A DNA stretch of 64,000 bases, from the NCBI GenBank assembly GCA_902495455.1, contig CABUXJ010000001.1:91456-155455 (forward strand). The letters are read 5' to 3'. Below, one piece after another: positions 7,948-18,743 of this stretch. Position 1 is the stretch's first letter, and each line of letters starts with the position of its first letter. The position numbers and the translations under genes are program-made. The DNA is from an uncultured Prevotella sp. (GTDB lineage Bacteria; Bacteroidota; Bacteroidia; Bacteroidales; Bacteroidaceae). The notes under the pieces are model-generated. The model was not told the origin of the DNA. It searched no databases and worked only from the letters and a program-made list of their open reading frames with translations.

Positions 7948-9807
7948 ATGCAAAAAGTCAATTTGAAGCAAAGCATGAAGAAGGGTTTCATGTATTTTAC
8001 GGCGGCGACAGCTTTGTTTGCCGTCCAGTTGATGTTGTATATGAAGGGCAGTTCCGTGGCCGAGATGATGGACTTCGGCGGCTGGCTGTTTTTCGTCACG
8101 TCGTGTGTCTCGCATGCCGCCTGTCTGGCGATGGTGCCGTTTCTCGTGCTGTTCACGCCCTTCGGCCTTTTCGGCCGCTACCGGATCGGAGGTGGGCTGA
8201 TGGCAGTCGGAGTCTCGCTGCTGTCGGTTCTCATCTTCATCAACATGCAGGTCTATGACATCTACCGCTTCCACATCAACGGTTTCGTGCTCAACATGAT
8301 CACGGGCGACGGAGCCGGCGAGATATTCACGTTTGACACGATGCTCTATGTCAAGGAGATATCTTTCTTCCTCCTGCTTATCGCCGTGTGCGTCGGGCTG
8401 TGGGTGGCGGTCCTGTGCTATGGCGACCGCATCCGGCGAGGCATCGCCTGGCCGGTGATGAGTGTCGTCGTGGGGTGTACGCTCTTCGCCCATGTATACC
8501 ATATTTATGCCGCTTTCATGCAGAAGTCGTCTGTGACAAAGAGTCAGCGGCTGATACCATATTATTTTCCCACTACGGCCAATGGATTGATGCTGGCCAA
8601 CGGATTTACCCCCCCCATTGAAAGTTCAGGTCTGGGAGCATTTGGCGCAGCCCAGGGTGATATCTGCTATCCGATAGCCCCGCTCAAGACAGAGTCTGTG
8701 GAGCATCATCCCAACATCCTGTTCATCCTGCTTGACTCGTGGAACAAGCGTTCGCTCACGGCCGAGTGTATGCCCAACGCTTTCCGTTATGCCACGGAGC
8801 ATGAGTGGTATGACAACCATTTCAGTTGCAGCAACGGAACGCGGAGCTCCATCTTCGGACTGTTCTTCTCCGTGCCTTCCTACTATTGGGACGTGTTTGA
8901 GTCGGGAAAGGTCAGTCCGCTGTTCGTCGACGAACTGCTCCGGCGGGGCTATCAGTGTCAGGTCTTCCCCGGTGCCCCGATATTTGAGCCGCCATTCCAT
9001 CGTGTCGTGTTCCAGAACATACCTCATCTCAACGTCTCCACCGAAGGCAATTCGGCGTGGGAGCGTGACCGCCACCTGACGGACAACTTCCTGACCATGC
9101 TCCGTTCGCGCGACAAGTCGTCGGCCAAGCCGTTCTTCTCGTTCCTCTTCTACGACCTTCCCCACAGTTTCGAGCTGAGCGAAGACAAGCTGAGCCGCTT
9201 CCAGCCTTCGTGGAAATATGCCGACTATACCCGTCTGAACAACGACACCGACCCCACGGAGTTCTTCAATCTCTATCGGAACACGTGCTATCAGGTCGAC
9301 CTCATGCTGGCCGACGTGTTCCGTGCACTGGAGGAAGAGGGCGTAGCCGATAACACCATCGTCGTCATCACCGGCGACCACGGACAGGAATTCAACGAGA
9401 ACCGGAAGAACTTCTGGGGACACAACGGCAACTTCTCCAAGTGGCAGGTAGGTATTCCGTTGATATGCAATTTCCCCGGAGAGAACAGTCGCACTGGAAA
9501 ATTCTCCCACCGCACAACCCACTACGACATCGTTCCAACGGTGATGCGCCGCGCCCTCGGTGTGACCAATCCGATTGGAGACTACAGTATGGGTCACACG
9601 CTGGACGATACCGTTGCGCGCCGGTGGCATGTGGTGGGCAGCGAACTCAACTATGCGTTCATCCTCGATGGCGACACCATCCTCGAAAAGACGGCGGAAG
9701 GCGGGCTTGAAGTGACCGACGGAAAGCTCAATCCCGTGGAAGGCTATCGCATTGACGTCCGCGGATTTGATGCGGCAGTCAAGAATCTCAACCGCTTCTT
9801 GAAGTAG
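7948..9807 (+). CDS. PbgA/YejM-like inner-membrane protein with sulfatase fold (DUF3413-like)
   Basis: 619 residues from ATG 7948. Four or five membrane helices fill the first about 190 residues, and a periplasmic alkaline-phosphatase/sulfatase domain covers about 250-600. Sequence signs are NILFILLDSWNKRSL, SCSNGTRSSIFGLFFSVPSY (near 295), and TGDHGQEFNENRKNFWGHN (near 477), which are closest to the PbgA/YejM group rather than to true sulfatases (no C-x-P-x-R). In enterobacteria PbgA senses LPS and controls LpxC turnover; in Bacteroidetes the role is not known. ATG 7975 (MKKGFMYF) is an alternative start and leaves a longer leader behind the promoter at 7920. A long hairpin follows the stop. 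Confidence 0.85.
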   Translation: MQKVNLKQSMKKGFMYFTAATALFAVQLMLYMKGSSVAEMMDFGGWLFFVTSCVSHAACLAMVPFLVLFTPFGLFGRYRIGGGLMAVGVSLLSVLIFINMQVYDIYRFHINGFVLNMITGDGAGEIFTFDTMLYVKEISFFLLLIAVCVGLWVAVLCYGDRIRRGIAWPVMSVVVGCTLFAHVYHIYAAFMQKSSVTKSQRLIPYYFPTTANGLMLANGFTPPIESSGLGAFGAAQGDICYPIAPLKTESVEHHPNILFILLDSWNKRSLTAECMPNAFRYATEHEWYDNHFSCSNGTRSSIFGLFFSVPSYYWDVFESGKVSPLFVDELLRRGYQCQVFPGAPIFEPPFHRVVFQNIPHLNVSTEGNSAWERDRHLTDNFLTMLRSRDKSSAKPFFSFLFYDLPHSFELSEDKLSRFQPSWKYADYTRLNNDTDPTEFFNLYRNTCYQVDLMLADVFRALEEEGVADNTIVVITGDHGQEFNENRKNFWGHNGNFSKWQVGIPLICNFPGENSRTGKFSHRTTHYDIVPTVMRRALGVTNPIGDYSMGHTLDDTVARRWHVVGSELNYAFILDGDTILEKTAEGGLEVTDGKLNPVEGYRIDVRGFDAAVKNLNRFLK

Positions 9808-9819
9808 GGCGGGGCGTAG

Positions 9820-10012
9820 CGGCCGCAAAAGGCGCAATCAAACGCTATCAGAACGTGATCAAACGCAAAGGCCGCAAAGACGCGAAGACAAAAATCACAG
9901 GCACGCCCTGTGTTTCGGATTAGTTGTCTTCGCGTCTTTGCGGTCTTTGCGTTTGGTTGTTCCCTTAGCATTTGTTTATATCTTGCGCCTTTGCGCCCTT
10001 TGCGTTTGGCCC
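9820..10012. repeat. Long inverted repeat, CGCAAAG family
   Basis: The inner arms 9861-9890 and 9925-9954 are near-perfect inverted copies made of CGCAAAG-type tandem units (AAACGCAAAGGCCGCAAAGA and on). Outer parts (GGCCGCAAAAGGCGCAA at about 9821 and TTGCGCCTTTGCGCC at about 9983) extend the dyad. It shares arms with the hairpin at 62864. It occupies most of the 314-bp gap before ruvA and may also act as a terminator for the gene at 7948. Confidence 0.85.
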
Positions 10013-10121
10013 CGTCGTGTATGACATTATCTTTTTTCGACATGTTCTTCGTGCGCGATACAATAAAATGGCAGGATGTGGCGTTAATGAATATGTATAT
10101 ATACGAAAACTGATTTAAAGG

Positions 10122-10724
10122 ATGATAGAATACATCAGAGGTTCTTTGACTGAGCTTACGCCTGCTCTGGCCACGGTTGAGGCCGGCGGAGTGGGCTACG
10201 GTCTGAACATCTCGCTCAACACATACAGTGCCATACAGGGCAAAACGGAAGTCCGGTTGTATGTCTACGAGGCTATACGCGAGGACGCCCACGTGCTCTA
10301 CGGGTTTGTCAACCGCAAGGAGCGCGAGCTCTTCCAGTTGCTCATCAGTGTCTCCGGAGTGGGGACCAACACGGCCCGCATGGTGCTCTCGTCGCTCAGT
10401 CCGGCCGAACTTTGCAACTGCATATCCACCGGCAACGAACGCGTGATAAAGTCCATCAAAGGCATCGGACTCAAGACGGCGCAGCGCATCATAGTCGACC
10501 TGCGCGACAAAATCGTGGCGCTGGGCATCGCCGAGGAAATCCCGGCGGGCGGAGCGGTGGCCGCTCCGGTCAACAACGCCGTCAAGGACGAGGCCGTCAG
10601 CGCGCTGACCATGCTCGGTTTCGCGCCCGCACCGTCCCAAAAGGTCGTCGTGCAGATACTCACCGAGCAGCCCGACGCACCGGTCGAGGTGGTCGTAAAG
10701 CTGGCGCTGAAACAGATAAAATAA
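10122..10724 (+). CDS. ruvA: Holliday junction branch-migration protein RuvA
   Basis: 200 residues, the family's usual length. The N-terminal OB fold (about 1-63) begins [20 protein letters not shown]. Two helix-hairpin-helix motifs follow ([20 protein letters not shown] and [20 protein letters not shown]), then a flexible Ala/Pro linker and the C-terminal RuvB-binding domain (about 155-200, ALTMLGF). The tetramer binds the four-way junction and directs the RuvB motor. It lies directly before sprA, an arrangement also known from Porphyromonas; the 28-bp spacing suggests co-transcription. Confidence 0.96.
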   Translation: MIEYIRGSLTELTPALATVEAGGVGYGLNISLNTYSAIQGKTEVRLYVYEAIREDAHVLYGFVNRKERELFQLLISVSGVGTNTARMVLSSLSPAELCNCISTGNERVIKSIKGIGLKTAQRIIVDLRDKIVALGIAEEIPAGGAVAAPVNNAVKDEAVSALTMLGFAPAPSQKVVVQILTEQPDAPVEVVVKLALKQIK

Positions 10725-10752
10725 GTGCCTGTCGCAGTCGACGGACGGTCGG

Positions 10753-13700
10753 ATGATACCGCCGCGGTTTCGGACACAGACGGCAATCAAGCTAATGAAG
10801 GACAAGAAGAGACCCATATATAATATGTATAATGCTGGTGGCGAGAGGCGCAAGGCGTCTTTTGTCACTCGTCTCGTGTCCGCCGTCTTCCGCCGTCAGT
10901 CCCGCCGTATGGTTTGCGACCGGCTACTGTCTCCCCGTACGCTTCTTTTTGCAACATTGTTTTCCGGTGTCTTTGCCTTAGCCGTGCCTTTGCATGACGA
11001 CAACGATCCCGTCAAGAAGCCCGCGCCGAAGGCTCAGCCGACACTGACCGCTGTCGACGAGACCATACCGGACTCGCTTCTCCATCCCCGCTGGCGCATA
11101 CAGAAGACCGCGCCGATGCTCACCGAAGACCTCGACTCGTCCGCCATCGACCTCCACATGCCTGAGAACATCCGGCAGGAGGCCGTCTACGACGATTCGC
11201 TCAATGTCTATTTCATCGGTTCGAAGATTGGCGATTCCTATCTGAACGCGCCTGTCATGATGACGCCCGAGGAGTATCGACGCTGGAGCGAGCGCCGCGC
11301 CATGCAGGAGTTTTTCCGCAAGAAGGACGCCGAAAACGTGGCCGCGAAAGGCAAGGAAAAGTTCGACTTCTCCGACATGAAGTTCGACCTCGGACCGGCG
11401 GAAAAGATTTTCGGCCCCGGCGGTGTGCGCATCAAGACCCAGGGAACGGCCGAGCTGAAACTGGGAGCGACGCTCAACAAGATAGACAACCCCTCGTTGC
11501 CCATCCGCAACAGGAAGACGACGGCCTTTGACTTTGACGAGAAGATCAATCTGAACCTCAACGGAAAGGTCGGCGACAAGGTCAACATGAACCTCAACTA
11601 CAACACCGACGCCACGTTTGACGTCGATTCCAAGAACCTCAAACTGACATACGAAGGCAAGGAGGACGAAATCATAAAGCTGGTGGAGGCCGGAAACATC
11701 ACTTTCCCATCCAATTCGTCGCTCATTCAGGGTGCCACGTCGCTCTTCGGCGTGCGCACCGACATGCAGTTCGGCAAGCTCAAGCTCCAGGCCGTGCTCT
11801 CCCAGAAGAACTCCACGTCGAAGAGCGTGTCCTCAAAGGGCGGCACCCAGCTGACGCCGTTTGAGATAGACGCTGCCGACTATGAGGAAAACCGCCACTT
11901 CTTCCTTGCCCACTATTTCCGTGAGCGATACGACCGCGCAATGTCGACGCTGCCCAACGTGATGACCGGAGTCAAGATTACACGTGTGGAGGTGTGGGTA
12001 ACCAACAAGACCGGGACGACCAGCAACACCCGCAACATCGTCGCTTTGGCCGATCTCGGCGAGGGCAGGAATGTGCGGCTGCCTTTGTGGGGTGGCAACG
12101 GTGACGTAGCGCCGAGCAACGGAGCCAACAGTGAGTATTCGGCGATGACCACCGAATATGCCGCCGCGCGCAACATTGACCAGACCAACACCGTCCTTGA
12201 CGCCATCAGCGGCTTCACGGGAGCCGTCGACTACGAGAAACTGCAGAGTGCGCGACTGCTCAATTCGTCGGAATATACGGTCAACACGTCGCTCGGTTAC
12301 ATATCTTTGAAGTCTTCGTTGCAGAGCGACCAGGTGCTCGCCGTAGCCTTTGAGTACACCCTCGGCGGCCAGACCTATCAGGTGGGAGAGTTCGCTTCGG
12401 ACAACACCAACACCAACGAGGCTCTCTTTGTCAAAGCTCTGAAGAACACGAACAACAGTCCGCAGATGGCCAACTGGCGCCTGATGATGAAGAATGTCTA
12501 CTATTTGGCTACGTCGGTGGAGAAGACAAAGTTCCGCCTCGATGTCAAATATCTCAGCGATACCACCGGTGTCGCCCTCTCTTATCTGCCCGAACCGCAG
12601 GTCAAGGACCGCATGCTCATCCGCGTGTTGGGTGCCGATAGGCTGGACAACAATAACAAAGCCAATCCCAACGGCTATTTCGACTTTGTCGAGGGTTACA
12701 CCGTCAGCAACGGACGGGTGTTCTTCCCGGCTGCCGAACCGTTCGGAGCTTATCTGAAGAACTATCTCGTCCGCGCAGGAATAGACGGGGCGACGGCCGA
12801 CAAATATGCCTTCACGGAACTCTATGACACGACCAAGACGGCCGCCAAACAGGTGGCGGAGAAGGATAAGTTTGTGCTTACGGGACAGTTTAAGGGTACA
12901 TCCGCCAACGTCATATCGCTCGGCGCATACGACGTGCCGCAGGGTTCGGTCGTCGTGACGGCCGGCGGTGTCGTGCTCAGCGAAGGCTCCGACTACACCG
13001 TCGACTATTCTGCCGGCGAGGTGACCATTCTCAACCAGAGCATCATCGACGCCGGAACCTCCGTCAACGTCAGTCTCGAGAGCAACTCCAACTACGGCAT
13101 GATGCGCAAGACGATGATGGGACTCAACTGGGAATACGACTTCTCGAAGAACTTCCAGATAAGCGGAACGTTCCAGCATCTGCGCGAACAGGCCCTGACT
13201 TCAAAGGTGACGATGGGTTCCGAACCGCTGAACAACTTCCTGTGGGGTGTCAATCTCAACTGGAAGAAGGAGAGCCAGTGGCTCACCAACATGCTCGACA
13301 AGATACCGTTCCTCCATTGCACCCAGCCGTCGCAGATCTCGCTGACCACCGAATTCGCACAACTCATAGCCGGACAGGCCGGCGGCACGCAGGACAACGC
13401 ATCCTATATCGACGATTTCGAGAACACCAAGAGCGGCATCGACGTGTCGGAACCGAAGTCGTGGGTGCTCTCCAGTGTCCCGTCGATGTTTCCCGAGTCT
13501 TCCGACAAGGAGGGACTGAGCAGCGGTTACAACCGTTCGCTGCTCGCCTGGTACACCATTGACCCGCTGTTCACGTACAAGAGCAGCTCGCTGACGCCCG
13601 GACACATCAAGAGCGACCTCAATCAGCTGTCCAATCACTATGTCCGCGAGGTCTACGTGAGCGAGCTTTATCCCAACCGCGACCAGAGTACGTACAACGG

Positions 13701-16700
13701 CGCGACATCTACGTTGCCCATACTGAACCTTGCCTACTATCCCGAAGAGCGCGGCCCGTATAACTTCTCGACCGACATGAGCGCCGACGGACGCCTCCTT
13801 AACCCGTCGGGAAAGTGGGGCGGCATGATGCGTAAGCTGGACACGAACGACTTTGAGACCGCCAACATCGAGTATCTAGAGTTCTGGATGCTCGACCCGT
13901 TCATCTATTCGCGTGAGAACGGCGATGCCTCGGCATACGGCGGCGACCTCTACATCAACCTCGGAGAAGTCAGCGAGGACGTGCTGAGAGACGGAAAGAA
14001 GTTCTACGAGAGCGGCATGCCGGTGGACGGAAGTAATAGTTTCACCACCACGCAGTGGGGAAAGGTGCCTGTTCAGGCCACCCAGACCTACGCCTTTGCC
14101 ACCACTTCCGGCGCGCGGGAACGTCAGGACGTCGGTCTCAACGGTCTCAACGACGAGGAAGAGCGTGCCTACTATCCCGAATTTTATAACTTTGCGCAGA
14201 CCATCACCAACGACAGCGTGCGCAACGCATGGCTTGCCGACCCGGCCAACGACAACTACCGGTATTTCCGCGGCAGCGAACTGGACAACCGCCAGGCCAC
14301 CATCTTGGAGCGATATAAGCGCATCAACAATCCGCAGGGCAACTCGCCGGACAACAACGGCAACGGCGAAGGCTACGACACGTCCTACAAGACCATGCCC
14401 GATGTGGAGGATATAAACCAGGACTACACCCTCAACGAGTATGAGCGTTACTACCAGTATCATGTGAGCATACGTCCGGAGGACATCAACGAGAACAACA
14501 TCGGCAACAACTTCATCACCGACATCCGCACCTACGAGGCCCACTTGCGCAACGGCAAGCGTGAGACGGTCAACTGGTATAAGTTCCGCATACCGCTCAA
14601 CACGGCCGATAAGGAGCGCATCGGCTCCATCAGCGACTTCTCGTCGATACGCTTCATGCGAATGTTCCTCACTCAGTTCCAGCGTCCCATCGTTCTCCGT
14701 TTCGGCAGTCTTGACCTCGTCCGCGGCGAATGGCGCCAGTATGAGCACGACCTGAGCAACAACACGTCCGCCAATACGGGCTCGCTTGAGGTCAGCGCGG
14801 TCAACATCGAGGAGTACAACGACAAGCGTCCGGTCAACTACGTGCTGCCCCCGGGCATCACCCGCGTCACCGACCCGTCGCAGCAGCAGCTCGTCGAGAG
14901 CAACGAACAGGCCATGAACCTCACCGTCAAGAACCTTTCGCGCAACGAGGCGAGGGCGGTCTACAAGAACACCACGCTCGACCTGCGCCAGTACAAGCGT
15001 TTGCAGCTGTTCGTCCACGCCAACGCCATGCAGCAGAACACGACCAACCTGCAGAACGACCAGCTGGCCGTCTTCATCCGCTTGGGCAACGACTACAAGA
15101 ACAACTACTACGAATATGAAATCCCTCTGAAGCTCACGTCGGAGGGACAGTATGACAAATATTCCACCGAGGCATGCCGGTTGGTATGGCCGGAGGACAA
15201 TATGCTGGACATAGACATGTCCGTCTTCACCGCTCTGAAGAAGGCACGCAACAAAGCCCGCGCTGCCGGAGGGGCATCGTTCACCACTCTTTATTCCGAA
15301 TATGACGCCAACCGGCCGAACAACCGTATCAGCATCATGGGTAATCCGTCGCTTGGCGAGGTACGCACGATGATGATCGGTGTGCGTAACGTCTCCTCGA
15401 CGGTCAAGTCGGGAGAGGTCTGGGTCAACGAACTCCGTCTGCTGGAGTTCAACAACAAGGGCGGCTGGGCTGCTTCGGGTGCGCTCAACATGCAGCTCTC
15501 CGACTTCGGTTCGGTCAATCTCACGGGCCGCATGATGACCGAGGGCTTTGGCGGATTAGAGGAAGGACTGGCCCAGCGCAGCACCGACGACTACAAGACA
15601 TACAGCCTCACGACCAACCTCGAGCTTGGAAAGTTCTTCCCCGACAAGGCCAAGGTCTCCATTCCGTTCTACTATTCTGTGACGAAAGAGGAGACGCGAC
15701 CAAAGTATAACCCGCTCGACACGGACATGGAACTTGACGACGCCCTTGAGTCGGCCTTCGACAAGCACGAGCGCGACTCCATCGAATCCATCGCCGTGAC
15801 CAAGAAGACCAGCACCAATCTGGCTTTCTCCAACGTCAATGTCGGCATCCGGACCAAGCGCCACCCTATGCCTTATGACCCGGGCAACTTCTCGTTCAGC
15901 TACAGCCACTCCCACAACAACACGTCGGGAGAGACCACCGTCTACGAAAAGGAAGACCAGTGGCGCGGCTCCATCAACTACAGCTATACCCCGGTCTACA
16001 AGACTTACGAGCCTTTCAAGAAGCTGAAGGGCAAGAGCAAGTGGCTCGGGCTGCCCAAAGCGATTGGCATTAACTATCTCCCGCAGAACATATCGTTCAA
16101 CAGTGAGATGATACGCAACTACTACGAGCTGCAGGAGCGTGACGTCGACGCCTCGGGAGGCTCGCAGCTTCCGCTGACGTTCAACTCCCAGTTCCTCTGG
16201 AACCGCGACTTCTCCATCCGCTGGGACCTGACAAAGAATCTCCACATGAACTTCCAGTCGGCCACCCACGCCGAGATAGAGGAACCATACGTGCCGGTCA
16301 ACAAGGACCTCTATCCCGACCAGTATAAGGTCTGGAAGGACTCCGTATGGCAGTCGATCAAGGACCTCGGCCGTCCGTTGGACTATCAGCAGACGTTCAC
16401 GGCGTCTTATCAGTTGCCGCTCAACAAGCTCCCCATCTTCGACTGGCTCAATGCCGACGCCAACTACACGGGCACCTACTCGTGGATGCGCGGCACGGAG
16501 CTGGACGACGGCACGTCGCTCGGCAACACCATCTCCAACAACCGCAACATCACCGTCAACTCCACGCTCAACATGGAGACGCTCTACAACCATATACCCT
16601 TCCTCAAGAAGGCCAACGAGCGTTTCAACAAGAAGAATACGACGACCACCAAAAAACTGCCGCCGGCACGCAAACCGGGCAAACCCGCCGCCGGCAAGTC

Positions 16701-18495
16701 CGGAAAACCCGGCGAACCGCAGGACGGCAAGGAGGACAAGAAGCAGCAGGCGGAGCTCCCGAAGAACAGGAACACCTATCAGCGCGAGATCACCCTCCGT
16801 CCCGACACGACCGTCACCGTGGCCCACAACAAGAAGAGCCGCCGCCTCGTCGTGACGGCAAAGACCAAGGACGGACGTTCATACAACGTGAAATATAAGG
16901 TCATCGATGACAACAAGATACTCATCAAGAACCTCGACACGGTCAAGATCAAGCTCAGCGTGATGCCGAAGAAACCCGTTGACAAGGAGTGGTGGTATCG
17001 TCCGGCCCAGTCGGTGGCCCGCTTCCTGATGATGGTGCGCAACGTGAGCGTCACCTACCGCAACCAGTACGCCATGACCCTGCCGGGCTTCATGCCCAAC
17101 ATCGGCGATGCCTTCGGCCAGCGCACGGGTGGCGGCATGGCTCCGGGACTGGACTTCGCCTTCGGTCTCACGGGCGACAGCTATCTGCAGAAGGCCTACG
17201 ACCGCGGATGGCTCATGTGCAACGACAGTGTGGCCACGCCGGCATCGACCACGAGCAGCGAGGACCTGCAGGTCCGCATGACGCTCGAACCCATCCGTGA
17301 CCTCAAGATAGACCTCAACGCCAGCCGCACGGTCAACAACTCGCGGAGCATCCAGTACATGTATTCCGACATGCCGACCACCCAAAGCGGTTCGTTCACG
17401 ATGACGACCATCAGTCTCAAGAGCGCCCTTGAGGGCATGGGTGACGCCAACAACGGCTACGCCTCCAAGTCGTTCACACGCTTCTGCGAGTCCATCGACG
17501 GCTTCCGCGAGCGTGTCCAGGCCCGCTATGCCGGAACACGATACCCGCAGGGCATGACCGATGCCAACGGTGTCAGCGTCGGCGGAGCGCAGTATAATCC
17601 GGAGCTGGGACAGGTCGGCAAATACAGTGCCGACGTGCTCATCCCCGCTTTCCTCTCGGCCTACACCTCCGGTGCGGGCTCGTCGCTCGACATCTTTCCC
17701 ACGCTGAAGCGCATGCTCCCCAACTGGACCGTCAAATACAGCGGTCTGGGCCGTCTTCCGTGGCTGCGCGACCACTTCAAGAGCGTCAACCTGAACCACG
17801 CCTACAAGAGCGTCTTTGCCGTCGGTAGCTACGCCACATACAGCACCTACTATGAGTATATGGACGGTCTGGGCTTCATCAGCGACGTCACCACGGGCAA
17901 CCCCGTGCCCAGCAGCATGTACAACGTGAGCACGGTCAGCATCAACGAGGCCTTCTCACCGCTCCTCGGCATCGACTTCACGCTCCAGAACAACCTCACC
18001 TGCAAGGTGGAATATCGCACCACGCGCGTGCTCAACCTCAGCATGACCAGTGTTCAGATCAACGAGGCGCTGAGCAAGGACTGGGTGGTCGGCATCGGAT
18101 ATAAGATCAACAACTTCCGTCTCTTCGGCGGCACGGCGTCGCGCAAGATAAAGAAGGCGCAGCGTGGACGTGGCCGTAACGCCGCCGACTCCAAGGCGAC
18201 CACCACCACGACGACCTCCCGTGGCGGAGTCAACCACGACCTCAACCTCCGTCTCGACCTGTCCCTGCGCAAGCAGGCGGCCATCACCCGCGACATAGCC
18301 ACCGTCACCAGTTCGGCCAGCAGCGGCAACACGGCGTTCAAGATGTCGTTCATGGCTGACTACACGCTTTCCCGACTGCTCACCGTCAGTGCCTATTACG
18401 ACCGTCAGACCAACACCCCGTTGCTCTCCAGCAGCAGCTATCCGACGACCACCCAGGACTTCGGTCTCTCGCTGAAGTTCTCGCTGACGAGATGA
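10753..18495 (+). CDS. sprA: SprA/Sov, type IX secretion outer-membrane translocon
   Basis: About 2,530-2,580 residues, in the family's range. Family features run throughout: an N-terminal region ending in FDFSDMKFDLGPAEKIFGPGGVRIKTQG, a long beta-strand-rich barrel, and a C-terminal strand ending FGLSLKFSLTR. SprA forms the very large pore through which type IX cargo crosses the outer membrane. The start is uncertain: ATGs at 10753, 10795 and 10909 are in frame, and only the last (MVCDRLLSPRTLLFATLFSG) puts a classic signal peptide at the N-terminus. A Lys/Pro/Gly-rich insert (about residues 1957-2010) and a Thr run near residue 2480 (KATTTTTTSRGG) look like disordered loops. Many long reverse-frame readings inside this gene are artefacts of its GC-rich codons. 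Confidence 0.95.
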   Translation: MIPPRFRTQTAIKLMKDKKRPIYNMYNAGGERRKASFVTRLVSAVFRRQSRRMVCDRLLSPRTLLFATLFSGVFALAVPLHDDNDPVKKPAPKAQPTLTAVDETIPDSLLHPRWRIQKTAPMLTEDLDSSAIDLHMPENIRQEAVYDDSLNVYFIGSKIGDSYLNAPVMMTPEEYRRWSERRAMQEFFRKKDAENVAAKGKEKFDFSDMKFDLGPAEKIFGPGGVRIKTQGTAELKLGATLNKIDNPSLPIRNRKTTAFDFDEKINLNLNGKVGDKVNMNLNYNTDATFDVDSKNLKLTYEGKEDEIIKLVEAGNITFPSNSSLIQGATSLFGVRTDMQFGKLKLQAVLSQKNSTSKSVSSKGGTQLTPFEIDAADYEENRHFFLAHYFRERYDRAMSTLPNVMTGVKITRVEVWVTNKTGTTSNTRNIVALADLGEGRNVRLPLWGGNGDVAPSNGANSEYSAMTTEYAAARNIDQTNTVLDAISGFTGAVDYEKLQSARLLNSSEYTVNTSLGYISLKSSLQSDQVLAVAFEYTLGGQTYQVGEFASDNTNTNEALFVKALKNTNNSPQMANWRLMMKNVYYLATSVEKTKFRLDVKYLSDTTGVALSYLPEPQVKDRMLIRVLGADRLDNNNKANPNGYFDFVEGYTVSNGRVFFPAAEPFGAYLKNYLVRAGIDGATADKYAFTELYDTTKTAAKQVAEKDKFVLTGQFKGTSANVISLGAYDVPQGSVVVTAGGVVLSEGSDYTVDYSAGEVTILNQSIIDAGTSVNVSLESNSNYGMMRKTMMGLNWEYDFSKNFQISGTFQHLREQALTSKVTMGSEPLNNFLWGVNLNWKKESQWLTNMLDKIPFLHCTQPSQISLTTEFAQLIAGQAGGTQDNASYIDDFENTKSGIDVSEPKSWVLSSVPSMFPESSDKEGLSSGYNRSLLAWYTIDPLFTYKSSSLTPGHIKSDLNQLSNHYVREVYVSELYPNRDQSTYNGATSTLPILNLAYYPEERGPYNFSTDMSADGRLLNPSGKWGGMMRKLDTNDFETANIEYLEFWMLDPFIYSRENGDASAYGGDLYINLGEVSEDVLRDGKKFYESGMPVDGSNSFTTTQWGKVPVQATQTYAFATTSGARERQDVGLNGLNDEEERAYYPEFYNFAQTITNDSVRNAWLADPANDNYRYFRGSELDNRQATILERYKRINNPQGNSPDNNGNGEGYDTSYKTMPDVEDINQDYTLNEYERYYQYHVSIRPEDINENNIGNNFITDIRTYEAHLRNGKRETVNWYKFRIPLNTADKERIGSISDFSSIRFMRMFLTQFQRPIVLRFGSLDLVRGEWRQYEHDLSNNTSANTGSLEVSAVNIEEYNDKRPVNYVLPPGITRVTDPSQQQLVESNEQAMNLTVKNLSRNEARAVYKNTTLDLRQYKRLQLFVHANAMQQNTTNLQNDQLAVFIRLGNDYKNNYYEYEIPLKLTSEGQYDKYSTEACRLVWPEDNMLDIDMSVFTALKKARNKARAAGGASFTTLYSEYDANRPNNRISIMGNPSLGEVRTMMIGVRNVSSTVKSGEVWVNELRLLEFNNKGGWAASGALNMQLSDFGSVNLTGRMMTEGFGGLEEGLAQRSTDDYKTYSLTTNLELGKFFPDKAKVSIPFYYSVTKEETRPKYNPLDTDMELDDALESAFDKHERDSIESIAVTKKTSTNLAFSNVNVGIRTKRHPMPYDPGNFSFSYSHSHNNTSGETTVYEKEDQWRGSINYSYTPVYKTYEPFKKLKGKSKWLGLPKAIGINYLPQNISFNSEMIRNYYELQERDVDASGGSQLPLTFNSQFLWNRDFSIRWDLTKNLHMNFQSATHAEIEEPYVPVNKDLYPDQYKVWKDSVWQSIKDLGRPLDYQQTFTASYQLPLNKLPIFDWLNADANYTGTYSWMRGTELDDGTSLGNTISNNRNITVNSTLNMETLYNHIPFLKKANERFNKKNTTTTKKLPPARKPGKPAAGKSGKPGEPQDGKEDKKQQAELPKNRNTYQREITLRPDTTVTVAHNKKSRRLVVTAKTKDGRSYNVKYKVIDDNKILIKNLDTVKIKLSVMPKKPVDKEWWYRPAQSVARFLMMVRNVSVTYRNQYAMTLPGFMPNIGDAFGQRTGGGMAPGLDFAFGLTGDSYLQKAYDRGWLMCNDSVATPASTTSSEDLQVRMTLEPIRDLKIDLNASRTVNNSRSIQYMYSDMPTTQSGSFTMTTISLKSALEGMGDANNGYASKSFTRFCESIDGFRERVQARYAGTRYPQGMTDANGVSVGGAQYNPELGQVGKYSADVLIPAFLSAYTSGAGSSLDIFPTLKRMLPNWTVKYSGLGRLPWLRDHFKSVNLNHAYKSVFAVGSYATYSTYYEYMDGLGFISDVTTGNPVPSSMYNVSTVSINEAFSPLLGIDFTLQNNLTCKVEYRTTRVLNLSMTSVQINEALSKDWVVGIGYKINNFRLFGGTASRKIKKAQRGRGRNAADSKATTTTTTSRGGVNHDLNLRLDLSLRKQAAITRDIATVTSSASSGNTAFKMSFMADYTLSRLLTVSAYYDRQTNTPLLSSSSYPTTTQDFGLSLKFSLTR

Positions 18496-18743
18496 TGACC
18501 CATCCGATTTCTTTTACTCCTTGTGGGGCGTAATCGTCTGACAGTCATGACGATAATGCTCCGAAATTTTGGCGCGTTTTTTGTGACCGGCAGAAAACGT
18601 GTCGTAAATGCCTTGATTTTGTCGCTGAAAAGCCATGAGATATGTTAATGACCGTTAACCGTCAACCGTCGTAATGTCTCCAAGGCGTGCCGCGAGGCCC
18701 TCCCTGCCGTTTTTGTTGCTTTGCGGGCGCGGCGTTTTGTCAG

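Noticed and set aside
7915..7950. ATG at 7915 as start of the PbgA-like gene
   Set aside because: The -7 promoter box TACCTTTG (7920-7927) lies downstream of it, so this codon is not in the mRNA.
11833..13179. Long reverse-strand frame of 448 codons within sprA (and similar ones at 13876-15018 and 15556-16827)
   Set aside because: Shadow of the GC-rich sprA codons; no recognisable protein features, and sprA is a certain gene.
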